DNA from: Pseudomonadales bacterium
GTDB lineage: Bacteria > Pseudomonadota > Gammaproteobacteria > Pseudomonadales > Azotimanducaceae
Assembly: GCA_022827905.1 (NCBI GenBank)
Contig: JAJEIQ010000008.1
Coordinates: 1 to 59,687, forward strand
Length of the DNA stretch: 59,687 nt
Direction: 5' to 3'
Part shown: piece by piece, positions 43,766 to 53,857 of the stretch
How the letters are laid out: each line of letters starts with the position of its first letter
How positions within the stretch are numbered: the stretch's first letter is position 1
Notes under the pieces: generated by a model
The model's database searches: none
Seen by the model: only the letters and a program-made list of their open reading frames with translations
What the model was told of the DNA's origin: nothing
Made by a program: the position numbers and the translations under genes

Positions 43766-44152
43766 GTGACTCTTGGGCGCGAACCCGTCCTCCCCCTATT
43801 GCATCAAACTGGGCAGTGGCGGGCCCAGGACGGCGATGAGCCGGGGCTTGGCGAGGACCGCGGGGTGGCGGTGGCCGAGGCGAAGCCCAAGCTGAAAAAG
43901 CCGCCCATGTACAAGGTCATTCTGCTCAATGACGACTACACGCCGATGGAGTTTGTGGTCCATGTGCTCGAGACCTTCTTCGACATGAACCGCGAAAAGG
44001 CGACCCAGGTCATGTTGGCGGTGCACACCCAGGGCAGCGCGGTCGTGGGCATTTTTCCCCGGGACATTGCCGAGACCAAATCCGAGCAACTCAACCAATA
44101 CGCCCAGGAAAATCAGCATCCGTTGGTTTCCAGGGTGGAAATGACGGACTAA
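43766..44152 (+). CDS. clpS: ATP-dependent Clp protease adaptor ClpS
   Basis: A 128-residue adaptor that delivers N-degron substrates to ClpAP. The core [20 protein letters not shown] (the [11 protein letters not shown]-degron pocket) is followed by [15 protein letters not shown] and ending [14 protein letters not shown]. The N-terminal 40 residues are flexible, as in the family. GTG 43766 has GGGG about 8 bases upstream; a TTG at 43760 is an alternative. The start is thus somewhat uncertain. It lies directly before clpA, the usual order. Confidence 0.93.
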   Translation: MTLGREPVLPLLHQTGQWRAQDGDEPGLGEDRGVAVAEAKPKLKKPPMYKVILLNDDYTPMEFVVHVLETFFDMNREKATQVMLAVHTQGSAVVGIFPRDIAETKSEQLNQYAQENQHPLVSRVEMTD

Positions 44153-44170
44153 ACGGCTTACTTTAGGGCC

Positions 44171-46447
44171 ATGCTTAGCAAAGATCTGGAAACCACGCTC
44201 AACGACGCGTTCCGCGAGGCCCGCGCCAAGCGCCACGAGTTCATGACCGTCGAGCATCTGCTGCTGGCGCTGCTCAGCAACGACGCGGCAGTGGAGGTGC
44301 TGCGCAACGTGGGCTGCGACATCGACAAGCTCCGCGAAGACTTAAGCGAGTACATCGAAACCACCACGCCGCTGATTCCAGCGGGCGACGCCAAGCGGGA
44401 GACTCAACCTACCTTGGGCTTCCAGCGCGTCCTGCAGCGCGCGGTTTTCCACGGACAGTCCTCGGGCCGCAAGGAAGTCACCGGCGGCAACGTGCTGGTC
44501 GCCATCTTCAGCGAGCGGGAAAGCCAGTCAGTTTACTACTTAAAGCAGCAGGACATCGCCCGCATCGACGTGGTCAACTACATCGCCCACGGCATCTCCA
44601 AGGTGTATGGCGAGAAGGGCGCCACGGAAAGCGCGGTGGAGGGGGAGGAGCGAACCCAAGGCGAGGAGGGCGCTCAAAAGGCCCTAGAGGCATTTGCCAC
44701 AAATTTGAACGAGCAGGCCAAGGCTGGGCGCATCGATCCGCTCGTGGGCCGGGAGCAGGAACTCGAACGGGTCATTCAGGTGCTGTGCCGCCGACGCAAG
44801 AACAATCCGCTGCTGGTGGGCGAGTCCGGGGTCGGCAAAACCGCCATCGCGGAGGGCTTGGCCAAGCGCATTGTCGAGGCGAAGGTGCCCGACGTGGTGG
44901 CGGATAGCACCATCTACGCCCTCGACCTTGGCGCGCTGCTGGCGGGCACCAAGTATCGGGGCGACTTCGAGAAGCGCTTCAAGGTGGTGCTCGCGGAGTT
45001 GAAGGAACAGGAAGGGGCGATACTCTTCATCGACGAGGTGCATACCATCATCGGTGCTGGCGCCGCCTCCGGTGGCGTCATGGACGCTTCCAACCTGTTG
45101 AAGCCGCTGTTGACCTCCGGCCAGATCCGCTGCATGGGCTCCACCACCTACCAGGAGTTCCGCGGCATCTTCGAGAAGGATCGGGCCCTTTCAAGGCGCT
45201 TTCAGAAGATCGACATCGTCGAGCCGGACGTTCAGGACACCTACCAGATCCTCAAGGGCCTGAAGTCGCGCTTTGAAGACCATTACCAACTGCGCTTCAC
45301 CGACCCGGCGCTGCGCTCCGCATCGGAGTTGGCCGCCAAGTACATCACCGATCGCTTCATGCCGGACAAGGCCATCGACGTCATCGACGAGGCGGGCGCC
45401 GCGCAGCAGTTGCTGCCGCCGAGCCGCCGCAAAAAGACCATCGGCGCCGGCGACGTGGAGCAGGTGGTGGCCAAGATCGCCCGCATTCCCTCCACCCAAG
45501 TCTCCACCTCCGACAAGGAAGCGCTCAAAGGCCTTGATGAGAAGCTCAAGATGGTCATCTTCGGCCAGGACGAGGCCATCGACCAGCTTGCCGACAGCAT
45601 CAAGCTGTCCCGCGCCGGGCTCAAGGCCGGCGACAAGCCGACCGGCGCCTTCCTCTTTGCCGGCCCGACCGGGGTGGGCAAGACCGAGGTGTGCCGTCAG
45701 TTGGCGCTCATCACCGGCGTCGAGTTGCTGCGCTACGACATGTCCGAGTACATGGAGCGGCACACGGTCTCGCGCCTCATCGGCGCGCCGCCGGGTTACA
45801 TCGGGTTTGACCAGGGCGGCCTGCTCACCGAGGCGGTGACCAAGCATCCGCACAGTGTCGTGCTGCTCGACGAGATTGAAAAGGCCCACCCTGAGGTCTT
45901 CAACTTGCTGTTGCAGGTCATGGACCACGGGTCGCTTACTGACAACAACGGGCGCAAGGCCGATTTCCGCAACGTGGTGCTCATCATGACCACCAACGCC
46001 GGGGCCATGGACATGGCCCGCCCGTCCATCGGCTTCTCCGAGCAGGACCACAGTTCCGATGGCATGGAGGCCATCCGCAAGCTGTTCGCGCCGGAGTTCC
46101 GCAATCGGCTCGACGCCATCGTTCAGTTCAGCTCCTTAAGTGAGCCGGTGGTCAAGACCATTGTGGATAAATTCCTCACCGAACTGCAGGCGCAGCTTGA
46201 CGATAAGCGGGTGACCCTCGAGGTGGACGATGAGGCTCGGGCTTGGCTGGCCCGCGAGGGCTACGACGAGAAGATGGGCGCTCGGCCCATGCAACGCCTC
46301 ATTCAAGACAAGATCAAGCGCGAGTTGGCGGACCTGATCCTGTTTGGCCCCTTGGCCAAGGGCGGGGGATTGCTGCGGGTGTCTCTGAAGGATGGGGAAC
46401 TTGCTTTGGAGGCCGTCAGCGCGGCTGACGAGAAGGTCACCGCTTAG
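44171..46447 (+). CDS. clpA: ATP-dependent Clp protease ATPase subunit ClpA
   Basis: A 758-residue AAA+ unfoldase that feeds ClpP. N-domain about residues 1-145 ([20 protein letters not shown]), first Walker A GESGVGKT (217-224) and DEVHT, second Walker A GPTGVGKT (498-505) with [21 protein letters not shown]. The IGL-type ClpP loop is not seen by eye. Length is equal to E. coli ClpA (758). Starts 18 bases after clpS. Converges on infA. Confidence 0.97.
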   Translation: MLSKDLETTLNDAFREARAKRHEFMTVEHLLLALLSNDAAVEVLRNVGCDIDKLREDLSEYIETTTPLIPAGDAKRETQPTLGFQRVLQRAVFHGQSSGRKEVTGGNVLVAIFSERESQSVYYLKQQDIARIDVVNYIAHGISKVYGEKGATESAVEGEERTQGEEGAQKALEAFATNLNEQAKAGRIDPLVGREQELERVIQVLCRRRKNNPLLVGESGVGKTAIAEGLAKRIVEAKVPDVVADSTIYALDLGALLAGTKYRGDFEKRFKVVLAELKEQEGAILFIDEVHTIIGAGAASGGVMDASNLLKPLLTSGQIRCMGSTTYQEFRGIFEKDRALSRRFQKIDIVEPDVQDTYQILKGLKSRFEDHYQLRFTDPALRSASELAAKYITDRFMPDKAIDVIDEAGAAQQLLPPSRRKKTIGAGDVEQVVAKIARIPSTQVSTSDKEALKGLDEKLKMVIFGQDEAIDQLADSIKLSRAGLKAGDKPTGAFLFAGPTGVGKTEVCRQLALITGVELLRYDMSEYMERHTVSRLIGAPPGYIGFDQGGLLTEAVTKHPHSVVLLDEIEKAHPEVFNLLLQVMDHGSLTDNNGRKADFRNVVLIMTTNAGAMDMARPSIGFSEQDHSSDGMEAIRKLFAPEFRNRLDAIVQFSSLSEPVVKTIVDKFLTELQAQLDDKRVTLEVDDEARAWLAREGYDEKMGARPMQRLIQDKIKRELADLILFGPLAKGGGLLRVSLKDGELALEAVSAADEKVTA

Positions 46448-46455
46448 CCACTTCA

Positions 46456-46487
46456 GGCGGCCAGTTCGAGGGCATCTTGCCCTCGCT
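46456..46487 (+). repeat. Palindromic intergenic repeat, copy A
   Basis: GGCGGCCAGTTCGAGGGC, then loop region ATCTT, then GCCCTCGCT. The CGAGGGC arm pairs with GCCCTCG. Located between clpA and infA, in a convergent gap. A second copy in reverse orientation lies at 55242-55273 with identical arms and a different loop, so these are dispersed repeats. May act as terminators on both strands. Confidence 0.6.
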
Positions 46488-46520
46488 TGGAGCCATGGAA
46501 TTCTCGTCGGCGGTGGGAAC

Positions 46521-46736
46521 CTACTTGCGGAACGTGATGCGGCCCTTGCTGAGGTCGTAAGGCGTCAATTCCACCTTGACCTTGTCCCCGGTCAGAATGC
46601 GGATGTAGTTCTTGCGGATTTTGCCCGAAATGTGGGCGGTCACCACATGGCCGTTGTCCAGTTCAACACGGAACATTGTGTTCGGAAGGGTGTCCACCAC
46701 CGTTCCGTCCATCTCGATTTGCTCTTCCTTCGCCAT
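46521..46736 (-). CDS. infA: Translation initiation factor IF-1
   Basis: A 71-residue OB-fold protein that occupies the ribosomal A site during initiation. Sequence [39 protein letters not shown], and ending RGRITFRK-like (SKGRITFRK) are typical. ATG 46736 is chosen; an ATG 3 codons upstream gives the same protein with 3 extra residues. It lies on the opposite strand to clpA, in front of aat, as known for gamma-proteobacteria. Confidence 0.97.
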   Translation of the reverse strand: MAKEEQIEMDGTVVDTLPNTMFRVELDNGHVVTAHISGKIRKNYIRILTGDKVKVELTPYDLSKGRITFRK

Positions 46737-46789
46737 GTAGTCCAAGTCCAGTCAGGCGGCGGCATTCTGCCCTCTAACGGTAGCTGAAT

Positions 46790-47497
46790 TCAACCGGCGC
46801 AGTAGTTGGCGTCAAAGGTCCAAGCGCCAAGCCGGGTTTTGGACTCGTCATTGGCCGCCAGCGCCGCAAGGAACTCGGCGCGCGGGATCGATTTGACGCC
46901 CAATGAACCCAGATGTTGGTTGGGAATTTGGCAGTCGATGAGTTGGAAGCGCCAGCGCTTGAGCTGCTCGCTGAGGTGGGCAAGCGCCACCTTTGAGGCG
47001 TCTGGGGCGCGGCTGAACATGGATTCGCCGAAAAAGAAGGCGCCGATGGACAGGCCGTACAGCCCGCCGACGAGATGCCCCTCGCGCCACACCTCCAGAG
47101 AGTGGGCGTAGCCCATTTCGTGCAGGCGTCCGTAGGCGACGCCCATGGCAGGGGTGATCCAAGTGCCCGATTGGCCTTCGCGTTCGCTGGCGCAGCCCTT
47201 GACCACCTCGGCGAAGGCGCGGTCGAAGGACACTTCAAAGCCGCCGTTGCGCAGCCGCTTGGCGAGGCTTCGGCTGATGCGCATCTCCCCGGGCACCAAC
47301 ACCGCTCTCGGATCCGGACTCCACCAGAGAACCGGCGCTTGGTCGTCGTCGAACCAAGGGAAGATGCCGGCCCGGTAGGCTGCCAAGAGGCGCTTCGGGG
47401 AGAGGTCGCCGCCGACCGCGAGCAGGCCGCCAATCGAATCATCCGCCTGCTGCGCATCAGGGAAGCTGATGCCGCTTTGGATGAAGGAAACCGCCAT
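46790..47497 (-). CDS. aat: Leucyl/phenylalanyl-tRNA--protein transferase
   Basis: A 235-residue transferase that adds Leu or Phe to N-terminal Arg or Lys, marking proteins for ClpS-ClpAP degradation. The family signature is seen in FPWFDDDQAPVLWWSPDPRAV and the later GESMFSRAPDASKVALAHL and QIPNQHLGSLG. ATG 47497 gives the family length (E. coli Aat 234); the longer frame to 47644 has unrelated sequence. Co-location with clpS and clpA fits the N-degron pathway. Confidence 0.95.
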   Translation of the reverse strand: MAVSFIQSGISFPDAQQADDSIGGLLAVGGDLSPKRLLAAYRAGIFPWFDDDQAPVLWWSPDPRAVLVPGEMRISRSLAKRLRNGGFEVSFDRAFAEVVKGCASEREGQSGTWITPAMGVAYGRLHEMGYAHSLEVWREGHLVGGLYGLSIGAFFFGESMFSRAPDASKVALAHLSEQLKRWRFQLIDCQIPNQHLGSLGVKSIPRAEFLAALAANDESKTRLGAWTFDANYCAG

Positions 47498-47511
47498 TGC
47501 TGCGTGGACCG

Positions 47512-47808
47512 CTAGCGGCTGGCCCCGGCGGCCTGCAGAATCTCCCTGAAGGGCTGCGCCAAACGATGCTCGGCGATGATGTCCAGAAGGGTTTCGCCGT
47601 AGTCGTTTTCCGCTTCCAGATTGCGTCCCGCTTGGCGGAACCAATTGATGAAGACCTCAAAGTCATCCGGCCTCATGCTGCGGTAGGCATAGAGCAGGGC
47701 GCTGAAGTCCGGATCCATGCCTTTCGCCAAGGGCGCCTTGTCGAGAAAGGACCGAATGCGCTGCTCGTCCCAGACTTCATCGACCACCTTTGCCTTGTCC
47801 GGCCGCAT
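47512..47808 (-). CDS. PA4642-family protein of unknown function
   Basis: A 98-residue protein beginning MRPDKAKVVDEVWDEQRIRS and ending GETLLDIIAEHRLAQPFREIL. It resembles the small PA4642-type family of gamma-proteobacteria, from memory. No signal, membrane segment or catalytic motif is seen. It sits 14 bases upstream of aat on the same strand and shares its transcript. It may have helical repeats resembling ankyrin-like ends; no function is known. Confidence 0.6.
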   Translation of the reverse strand: MRPDKAKVVDEVWDEQRIRSFLDKAPLAKGMDPDFSALLYAYRSMRPDDFEVFINWFRQAGRNLEAENDYGETLLDIIAEHRLAQPFREILQAAGASR

Positions 47809-47857
47809 ATCGAATCTTGCCGTTGGTGCGGTCCGGCAATCATATCACCCTCGGGTA

Positions 47858-47919
47858 GTGGCTCAGTTTGAATTGAATCAAGCTGAGTTTACAGGCTGAT
47901 TCGATTCAAACTGAGCCAC
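47858..47919. repeat. Long inverted repeat upstream of ftsK
   Basis: Arms of 23 bases (47858-47880 and 47897-47919) are inverted with one difference (T against the expected C at position 17, a G-U pair in RNA), around a 16-base spacer; a run of seven T follows at 47932-47938. It lies in the divergent gap between the PA4642-like gene and ftsK. The arm sequence (GTGGCTCAGTTTGAAT...) resembles ends of IS21-like elements, from memory, so it may be a MITE-like remnant; it could also end transcription. Confidence 0.6.
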
Positions 47920-47945
47920 CACCCACCCTCGTTTTTTTGTGAGGG

Positions 47946-50249
47946 GTGGCAAATGCCGTTACACTAGCCATCCACCAAAGATTGCCAGCGGTTGCGCCAC
48001 TCTTGACCACCTACCGCGCTCCAATACGCGAAATCGGCTTGATTGGCGTCGGCGCCCTTGCCCTGTACCTGCTGCTGGCGGTGGTCTCCCATTCGCCCTC
48101 GGATCCGTCGTACACCTTTAGCGGCGAATCCGGGGAAGTGAGCAACTGGGTGGGCGCCAGCGGTGCCTACTTGGCGGATCTGTTCCTATTCCTTTTCGGC
48201 TGGGTCGCCTACATGATGCCGCTGGCGGTGCTGGCCATCGGGGTGCGCGTCGTGGTTCGAAGCGGCAACCGCTCCCCGTGGTTTGCGGCCACCCTGCGTA
48301 GCATCGGCTGGGTGGTCGTGACGCTTTGCGCCTGTGTCCTCGTGCAAGCGCATGTGCCCTCGGAGGGCTTTGCAATGCCCGCCGGCGCCGGCGGCACGCT
48401 CGGCGAGTGGTTGGCTCAGTATGGGCTGCCCGCCTTCGGCTTCGTAGGGCTGACCCTGTTGGGCGTGGCGGGCATCCTGGCCGGCGCCCAGACCGCCCTT
48501 GGCTTTTCCTGGCTCGATGTTGCCGAATGGCTGGGCGCGCGAATTCACCGTCTTTTCATGGCCATTGCCGCCTTCGCCGCCCGTCGGGTCGAGGCGGCGA
48601 CCCAACGGCGAACGGCCCGCAAGGCCACCCGCTCGGCCGTTCGCAAGCGCGAGCAGACACGCGAAAAGGATCGCAAGCGGCGTCAAAAGCGCCAGCCACC
48701 GAACATCGAGCCCCCGGTGGCGATGGAGGTCAAGCCGGAGCAGGCGAACCTCTTTGACACGGCCGGCGTGGGGCCGGTCCCCGACATGGCCCTGCTTGAC
48801 GACAAGTCCGCCGATGAACCAGGCGGCTTTTCGGAGGAATCACTCAATGCGATGTCCCGGCAACTGGAGTTGAAGCTTGCCGAGTTCGGGGTGGAGGCGG
48901 AAGTCACCTCTGTGTTGCCGGGGCCGGTGGTCACCCGCTTTGAAATGCAGCCGGCACCGGGGGTGCGGGCGCAGAAAATCACCACCCTGGCGAAGGACTT
49001 GGCCCGCTCCTTGGCCGTGATCAGCGTCCGTGTGGTCGAAGTGATTCCGGGCAAATCGGTGATCGGCATCGAGATTCCCAACGAGAACCGGGAAATGGTG
49101 CGGCTCAAGGAGATTTTCGCCACCAGCGAGTACGAGAAGTCGAAGTCGCCGCTGACGTTGGCGCTGGGCAAGGATGTGGCTGGCGCGCCGGTGGTGACGG
49201 ACATCAGCCGCATGCCGCATCTCCTGATCGCCGGCACCACAGGCTCCGGCAAGTCGGTAGGCGTCAACGCCATGTTGATCAGCATTCTTTACAAGGCCTC
49301 CGCAGAGGACGTCCGCTTGATCCTGGTGGACCCCAAGATGTTGGAGTTGGCGGTCTATGAGGGCATCCCGCACTTGCTGGCGCCGGTGGTGACGGATATG
49401 AGCCAAGCTGGCCATGCGCTCAACTGGTGCGTTGCCGAGATGGAGCGCCGCTACCGGCTGATGGCGGCGCTTGGCGTGCGCAACCTGGCCGGATTCAACC
49501 GGAAGGTGCGCGACGGGCAAAAAAAAGGGGCTCCGTTGGTCGATCCGCTGGCGGAGGAGGACGGACTTGAGGATGCGCCCGAATTGGCCACGTTGCCCTT
49601 CATTATCGTGGTGATCGACGAATTCGCCGACATGATGATGGTGGCGCGAAAACAGGTCGAGCAGTTGATCGCCCGCATCGCCCAAAAGGCCCGCGCCGCC
49701 GGCATCCACCTGGTGCTCGCCACCCAGCGCCCGTCGGTGGACGTCATTACCGGCCTCATCAAGGCCAACATCCCGGCCCGCATCAGTTTCCAGGTTTCCT
49801 CACGGGCCGACTCGGGCACCATCCTCGATCAAGGCGGGGCGGAACAACTGCTCGGCCACGGCGACATGCTCTTCCTGCCGCCGGGCACCAGCGTTCCCAA
49901 CCGGGTCCACGGGGCCTTCGTCTCCGATGAGGAGGTGCATCGGGTGGTCCAGGACTGGAAGCAGCGCGGTGAGCCCAACTACGACCACGACATTCTGCGC
50001 GGCGGCGCGGAAGGGGCGTTCGTCGATCTATCGTCCGGTTCGGGGGACACGGAACAGGATGACCCCCTCTATGACGAGGCGGTGGCCTTCGTGATCGAGA
50101 CCCGCCGGCCCTCCATATCGGCCGTTCAGCGCAAGCTGCGCATCGGCTACAACCGCGCAGCCCGCCTCATTGAGGCCATGGAGTTGGCCGGAGTGGTGTC
50201 GCCCATGAACAGCAACGGCAGCCGCGAGGTGCTGGTGGGCAGCGACTAA
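47946..50249 (+). CDS. ftsK: DNA translocase FtsK
   Basis: A 767-residue division-septum DNA pump. Four membrane helices lie in residues about 30-175, then a basic linker ([20 protein letters not shown]), then the motor with Walker A GTTGSGKS (430-437) and the RecA-like DEFADMMM. The C-terminal winged-helix gamma domain follows ([18 protein letters not shown]). The linker is short in comparison with E. coli FtsK (1329 residues), as in other gamma-proteobacteria. The GTG 47946 start is uncertain; TTG 48003 ([11 protein letters not shown]) is a good alternative. Confidence 0.94.
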   Translation: MANAVTLAIHQRLPAVAPLLTTYRAPIREIGLIGVGALALYLLLAVVSHSPSDPSYTFSGESGEVSNWVGASGAYLADLFLFLFGWVAYMMPLAVLAIGVRVVVRSGNRSPWFAATLRSIGWVVVTLCACVLVQAHVPSEGFAMPAGAGGTLGEWLAQYGLPAFGFVGLTLLGVAGILAGAQTALGFSWLDVAEWLGARIHRLFMAIAAFAARRVEAATQRRTARKATRSAVRKREQTREKDRKRRQKRQPPNIEPPVAMEVKPEQANLFDTAGVGPVPDMALLDDKSADEPGGFSEESLNAMSRQLELKLAEFGVEAEVTSVLPGPVVTRFEMQPAPGVRAQKITTLAKDLARSLAVISVRVVEVIPGKSVIGIEIPNENREMVRLKEIFATSEYEKSKSPLTLALGKDVAGAPVVTDISRMPHLLIAGTTGSGKSVGVNAMLISILYKASAEDVRLILVDPKMLELAVYEGIPHLLAPVVTDMSQAGHALNWCVAEMERRYRLMAALGVRNLAGFNRKVRDGQKKGAPLVDPLAEEDGLEDAPELATLPFIIVVIDEFADMMMVARKQVEQLIARIAQKARAAGIHLVLATQRPSVDVITGLIKANIPARISFQVSSRADSGTILDQGGAEQLLGHGDMLFLPPGTSVPNRVHGAFVSDEEVHRVVQDWKQRGEPNYDHDILRGGAEGAFVDLSSGSGDTEQDDPLYDEAVAFVIETRRPSISAVQRKLRIGYNRAARLIEAMELAGVVSPMNSNGSREVLVGSD

Positions 50250-50845
50250 TGCCGCGGCTTGGCTGGTGCCTCCTGTTGGCGGTAGCGGTGGCAGCGCCCG
50301 CCCAGGGCGACCCCCGTTCGGAATTGCAGCAGCGCTTGGACGCCCTTGGCCGCTTGGCGGCGGATTTCACCCAAGCGCAATACGGCACCCGCGGCGAATT
50401 GCTGGAGAAGGCCCGTGGCCGCGTGCGTTTGGCGAGGCCGAATTTCCGCTGGGAGTTGATTGAGCCCTATCGGCAGATCATCGTCGCCGATGGTGAAACC
50501 CTCAAGGTCTATGACCCGGATCTCGAACAGGTCAGCGTCCGGCCGATCGAGGAGGCCTTGACGGATGCCCCCTTGGCGGTGCTAACCGGTTCAGCGGCCA
50601 CTTTAAGTGCCGAGTACGAGGTGGCTCGACTGGAGCCGGAACGGTTCAGCCTGCGGCCACTCGCTGAAGACGCGCTCATCGCCGAGATCATCCTGGCCTT
50701 TGACAGCAGCCGTCTCAGCAGAATCGCCATTCGCGGCCCGTTGGGCCAGCGCACCGACGTCCACCTGAACCGCTTCGAGGACATCTCGGTTGTGCAGCCG
50801 AGCGACTTTGAACTCAACCTCCCGGCCGACGTCGAGGTCTATTGA
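50249..50845 (+). CDS. lolA: Outer-membrane lipoprotein carrier LolA
   Basis: A 198-residue periplasmic chaperone that carries lipoproteins from LolCDE to LolB. A cleavable signal peptide (residues 1-20, [20 protein letters not shown]) is followed by the family opening LQQRLDALGRLAADFTQAQY and RPNFRWELIEPYRQIIVADG. The ATG overlaps the final base of the ftsK stop (TAATG), suggesting coupled translation, and rarA follows 46 bases later. Confidence 0.93.
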   Translation: MPRLGWCLLLAVAVAAPAQGDPRSELQQRLDALGRLAADFTQAQYGTRGELLEKARGRVRLARPNFRWELIEPYRQIIVADGETLKVYDPDLEQVSVRPIEEALTDAPLAVLTGSAATLSAEYEVARLEPERFSLRPLAEDALIAEIILAFDSSRLSRIAIRGPLGQRTDVHLNRFEDISVVQPSDFELNLPADVEVY

Positions 50846-50890
50846 TCTTTCAATGCGCTAAAATCGCCGTTCAAGCAGGCACTTAAGCAC

Positions 50891-52183
50891 ATGGGCGACG
50901 ACGGGCTTCAGGCAGACGACGGGCGGCCGCTGGCGGATCGGCTGCGTCCTCGGACATTGGCGGACTTTGCGGGCCAGGCGCACTTGGTGGGGGAGGGCGC
51001 TCCCTTGGCGCGTTTGGCCGCCAACGGGCAGATGCACTCCATGATCCTGTGGGGACCGCCAGGTTCCGGCAAGACCACCTTGGCCCGCCTGCTCGCCGAC
51101 CACGCCGGTCTCGGCTGGATTGCCTTGAGCGCCGTGCTCGCTGGGGTCAAGGACGTGCGCGAGGCGGTGGGCAGCGCCGAAGCGGCGCGCCGGCTTGGAC
51201 AGGGCACGGCACTGTTCGTCGATGAGGTGCATCGCTTCAACAAGGCCCAGCAGGACGCCTTTCTGCCCCATGTGGAGCGGGGCGTTGTGACCTTCGTCGG
51301 CGCAACCACCGAGAATCCCTCGTTTGAAGTCAATGCGGCCCTGCTTTCCCGTGCCCGGGTGCATGTGCTCAAGGCCCTCGACGCCGACGCGTTGCGCCAA
51401 GTTTTGGACCGGGCAACCCGTGCCTTGGGCGTCGCTGTGGACGATGATGCCGCGGCCCTGTTGATTGAGTTGGCAGATGGCGACGCCCGGCGCCTGCTCA
51501 ACCTGCTTGAGACCGTCGCCCAACTGGGTGGCGATCGCATCGACCAAGGTCTCGTGGAACAGGCGGCGCCCGCCCGCAAGCGCCGTTTCGACAAGGGCGG
51601 CGATCTGTTCTACGAGCAGATTTCGGCGTTGCACAAGGCGGTGCGCGGCAGCGCGGTCGATGCGGCCCTCTACTGGTTTTGCCGCATGCTGGACGGCGGC
51701 TGCGAGCCGCTCTACATCGCCCGGCGGCTGGTGCGCATGGCCAGCGAGGAGGTGGGCAACGCCGACCCCCGCGCCCTGCAGTTGGCGCTGGCCGCCTGGG
51801 ATGCCTATGACCGCCTAGGGTCGCCGGAAGGGGAGCTGGCCATTGCCCAAGCGGTGATCTATTTGGCGAGCGTTCCCAAGAGCAACGCCGCCTACCGCGC
51901 CTTCGGGGCCGCCCAAGCCCATGTGGCGGAAACCCCCTCCTTGGACGTGCCCATGCATCTGCGCAACGCCCCCACCCGACTGATGAAGGGCCTCGGCTAC
52001 GGGAAGGGCTACCGTTACGCCCACGACGAAGCCGACGCCTATGCGGCCGGCGAGAAGTACTTCCCCGACGAACTCGACCCGCAGCGCTACTACCGGCCCG
52101 TGGATCGGGGGTTGGAGGCGAAGATCAAGGCCCGCCTGGAGCGCTTGCAGGCGCTTGATGAGCGAGCGGAGCCGGCCCGATGA
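50891..52183 (+). CDS. rarA: Replication-associated recombination protein RarA (MgsA)
   Basis: A 430-residue clamp-loader-like AAA+ ATPase that acts at stalled forks. Walker A is GPPGSGKT (55-62), Walker B in FVDEVHRFNKAQQDAFL, and the C-terminal tetramer region includes SNAAYRAFGAAQAHV and GYRYAHDEADAYAAGEKYFP. Follows lolA as in E. coli. The stop overlaps crcB start by 4 bases (ATGA). Confidence 0.96.
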   Translation: MGDDGLQADDGRPLADRLRPRTLADFAGQAHLVGEGAPLARLAANGQMHSMILWGPPGSGKTTLARLLADHAGLGWIALSAVLAGVKDVREAVGSAEAARRLGQGTALFVDEVHRFNKAQQDAFLPHVERGVVTFVGATTENPSFEVNAALLSRARVHVLKALDADALRQVLDRATRALGVAVDDDAAALLIELADGDARRLLNLLETVAQLGGDRIDQGLVEQAAPARKRRFDKGGDLFYEQISALHKAVRGSAVDAALYWFCRMLDGGCEPLYIARRLVRMASEEVGNADPRALQLALAAWDAYDRLGSPEGELAIAQAVIYLASVPKSNAAYRAFGAAQAHVAETPSLDVPMHLRNAPTRLMKGLGYGKGYRYAHDEADAYAAGEKYFPDELDPQRYYRPVDRGLEAKIKARLERLQALDERAEPAR

Positions 52184-52557
52184 GCGGCGTCGCGGCAGTG
52201 GCCTTGGGCGGCGCTTTGGGCGCGGTGGCCCGCTACTTGGTGTCGGTGGCCTTCTCGAGCGCCCCCGGGCTTGGTGCCGGGTTTCCTTGGGCCACCCTGA
52301 CCATCAATCTCACCGGCAGCCTTGGCATCGGCTTGGCCTGGGGGAGTTGGTCGCACTTGCCTTGGTTCCAGGATTGGGGGAGGGCCTTTCTGGCGGTCGG
52401 GGTGCTTGGCGGCTTCACCACCTTTTCCGCGTTTTCGCTAGAGAGCCTCATGCTGATCAATGCGGGCCGTTGGAGCGCTGCCATTGCATATGCGATGGTC
52501 AGCGTGGTCGGCTGCCTGTTGGCGGCCTGGCTCGGCCAACGCGTTCTGGGAGTTTGA
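52180..52557 (+). CDS. crcB: Fluoride ion channel FluC (CrcB)
   Basis: A 125-residue fluoride exporter with four membrane helices. The signature is GGALGAVARY near the start, NLTGSLGIG and GVLGGFTTFSAFSLE, which hold the conserved Asn and Phe-box residues. It works as a double-barrelled dimer in the inner membrane. Coupled to rarA by a 4-base overlap, and 3 bases before serS, so no fluoride riboswitch can stand before it. Confidence 0.95.
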   Translation: MSGVAAVALGGALGAVARYLVSVAFSSAPGLGAGFPWATLTINLTGSLGIGLAWGSWSHLPWFQDWGRAFLAVGVLGGFTTFSAFSLESLMLINAGRWSAAIAYAMVSVVGCLLAAWLGQRVLGV

Positions 52558-52560
52558 GCG

Positions 52561-53844
52561 ATGTTGGATCTCAAGCAACTGCGGCAGGACCCCGATGAAG
52601 CGGCCCGGCGGCTCCAAGTCCGGGGCTTCAACTTGGACACGGCAGCCTTCCGTGCCTTGGAGGCGGAGCGCCGCCAGTTGCAGTCCCAGACCGAGCAGTT
52701 GCAGCAAGAGCGCAACGCCCGTTCCAAGGCCATTGGGGCGGCCAAGGCGCGAGGCGAGGACATCGCGCCCCTCGTGGCCCAAGTGGGTGACTTGGGCGAG
52801 CGCCTAAACGCCGCCAAGGCAGAGTTCACGGGCCTCCAGGAGCGGCTGCATCGCTTCCTTTCCGAAATTCCGAATCTCCCCGACGCCTCGGTGCCTGAAG
52901 GCGAGAACGAAGCCGACAACCTGGAGCTCAGGACCTGGGGCCGGATGCCGCAAATCGACTTCGAGCCCTTGGACCACGTGGACCTAGGCGCTGGCGGCGC
53001 ATTGGATTTTGCCGCTGCGGTGAAGATATCCGGCGCCCGCTTCGTGGTCATGAAGGGCGCGGCGGCCCGCCTGCACCGGGCGCTCACCCAGTTCATGCTC
53101 GACACCCACGTCGAGGAGCACGGCTACACGGAGGTTTACGCCCCCTACATCGTCAATTCGGCGTCGTTGTTCGGCACCGGCCAATTGCCGAAGTTCGCCG
53201 ATGAGCAATTCACCATCGAAGGCGCGGACGGCATGCATCTGATTCCCACCGCGGAGGTGCCGGTCACCAACCTGTACCGCGACGTCATCATCGACGCCGA
53301 CGCACTGCCCATCCGCCATGTCTGCCACACGCCTTGCTTTCGCAGCGAGGCCGGCAGCTACGGCAAGGACACCCGGGGCATGATTCGCCAGCACCAGTTT
53401 GAGAAGGTTGAGTTGGTGCAGTTCGTGCGGCCTGAGGCGTCTTGGCAGGCGCTTGACGAGTTGACCGGCCACGCGGAGGCCATTCTGAAGAAGCTGGAAC
53501 TGCCCTACCGAACCGTGGCGCTGTGCGGCGGCGACCTCGGCTTCGCCGCCGCCAAGACCCTCGATCTCGAAGTCTGGCTGCCGGGGCAGGGCCGCTATCG
53601 CGAGATCTCCTCATGCAGCAATTTCCTGGACTTTCAGGCACGGCGCATGATGGCCCGCTACAAGGAAGTGGACGGCGGCGGCAATGAGTACGTCCACACC
53701 CTGAACGGCTCGGCGCTCGCCGTTGGCCGCACCTTGGTCGCGGTGCTTGAGAACTTCCAGGACGGTGCCGGCGGGGTGTCCATTCCGGAGGTCTTGAGGC
53801 CCTACATGGGTGGTGCGGCCAAGCTCGACCTCAACGCCATCTGA
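52561..53844 (+). CDS. serS: Seryl-tRNA synthetase
   Basis: A 427-residue class II synthetase. The N-terminal coiled-coil arm (about residues 30-105) binds the long variable arm of tRNA-Ser; motif 2 is in [32 protein letters not shown] follows, and motif 3 is [19 protein letters not shown]. The coiled coil is the usual length. In organisms with selenoproteins SerS also charges tRNA-Sec, so it is relevant to the selenoprotein at 8711. Starts 3 bases after crcB stop. Confidence 0.97.
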   Translation: MLDLKQLRQDPDEAARRLQVRGFNLDTAAFRALEAERRQLQSQTEQLQQERNARSKAIGAAKARGEDIAPLVAQVGDLGERLNAAKAEFTGLQERLHRFLSEIPNLPDASVPEGENEADNLELRTWGRMPQIDFEPLDHVDLGAGGALDFAAAVKISGARFVVMKGAAARLHRALTQFMLDTHVEEHGYTEVYAPYIVNSASLFGTGQLPKFADEQFTIEGADGMHLIPTAEVPVTNLYRDVIIDADALPIRHVCHTPCFRSEAGSYGKDTRGMIRQHQFEKVELVQFVRPEASWQALDELTGHAEAILKKLELPYRTVALCGGDLGFAAAKTLDLEVWLPGQGRYREISSCSNFLDFQARRMMARYKEVDGGGNEYVHTLNGSALAVGRTLVAVLENFQDGAGGVSIPEVLRPYMGGAAKLDLNAI

Positions 53845-53857
53845 AGGAGGCGGGGGC

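Noticed and set aside
52130-52180. Fluoride riboswitch before crcB
   Set aside because: crcB overlaps rarA by 4 bases, so there is no untranslated leader in which a riboswitch could sit.
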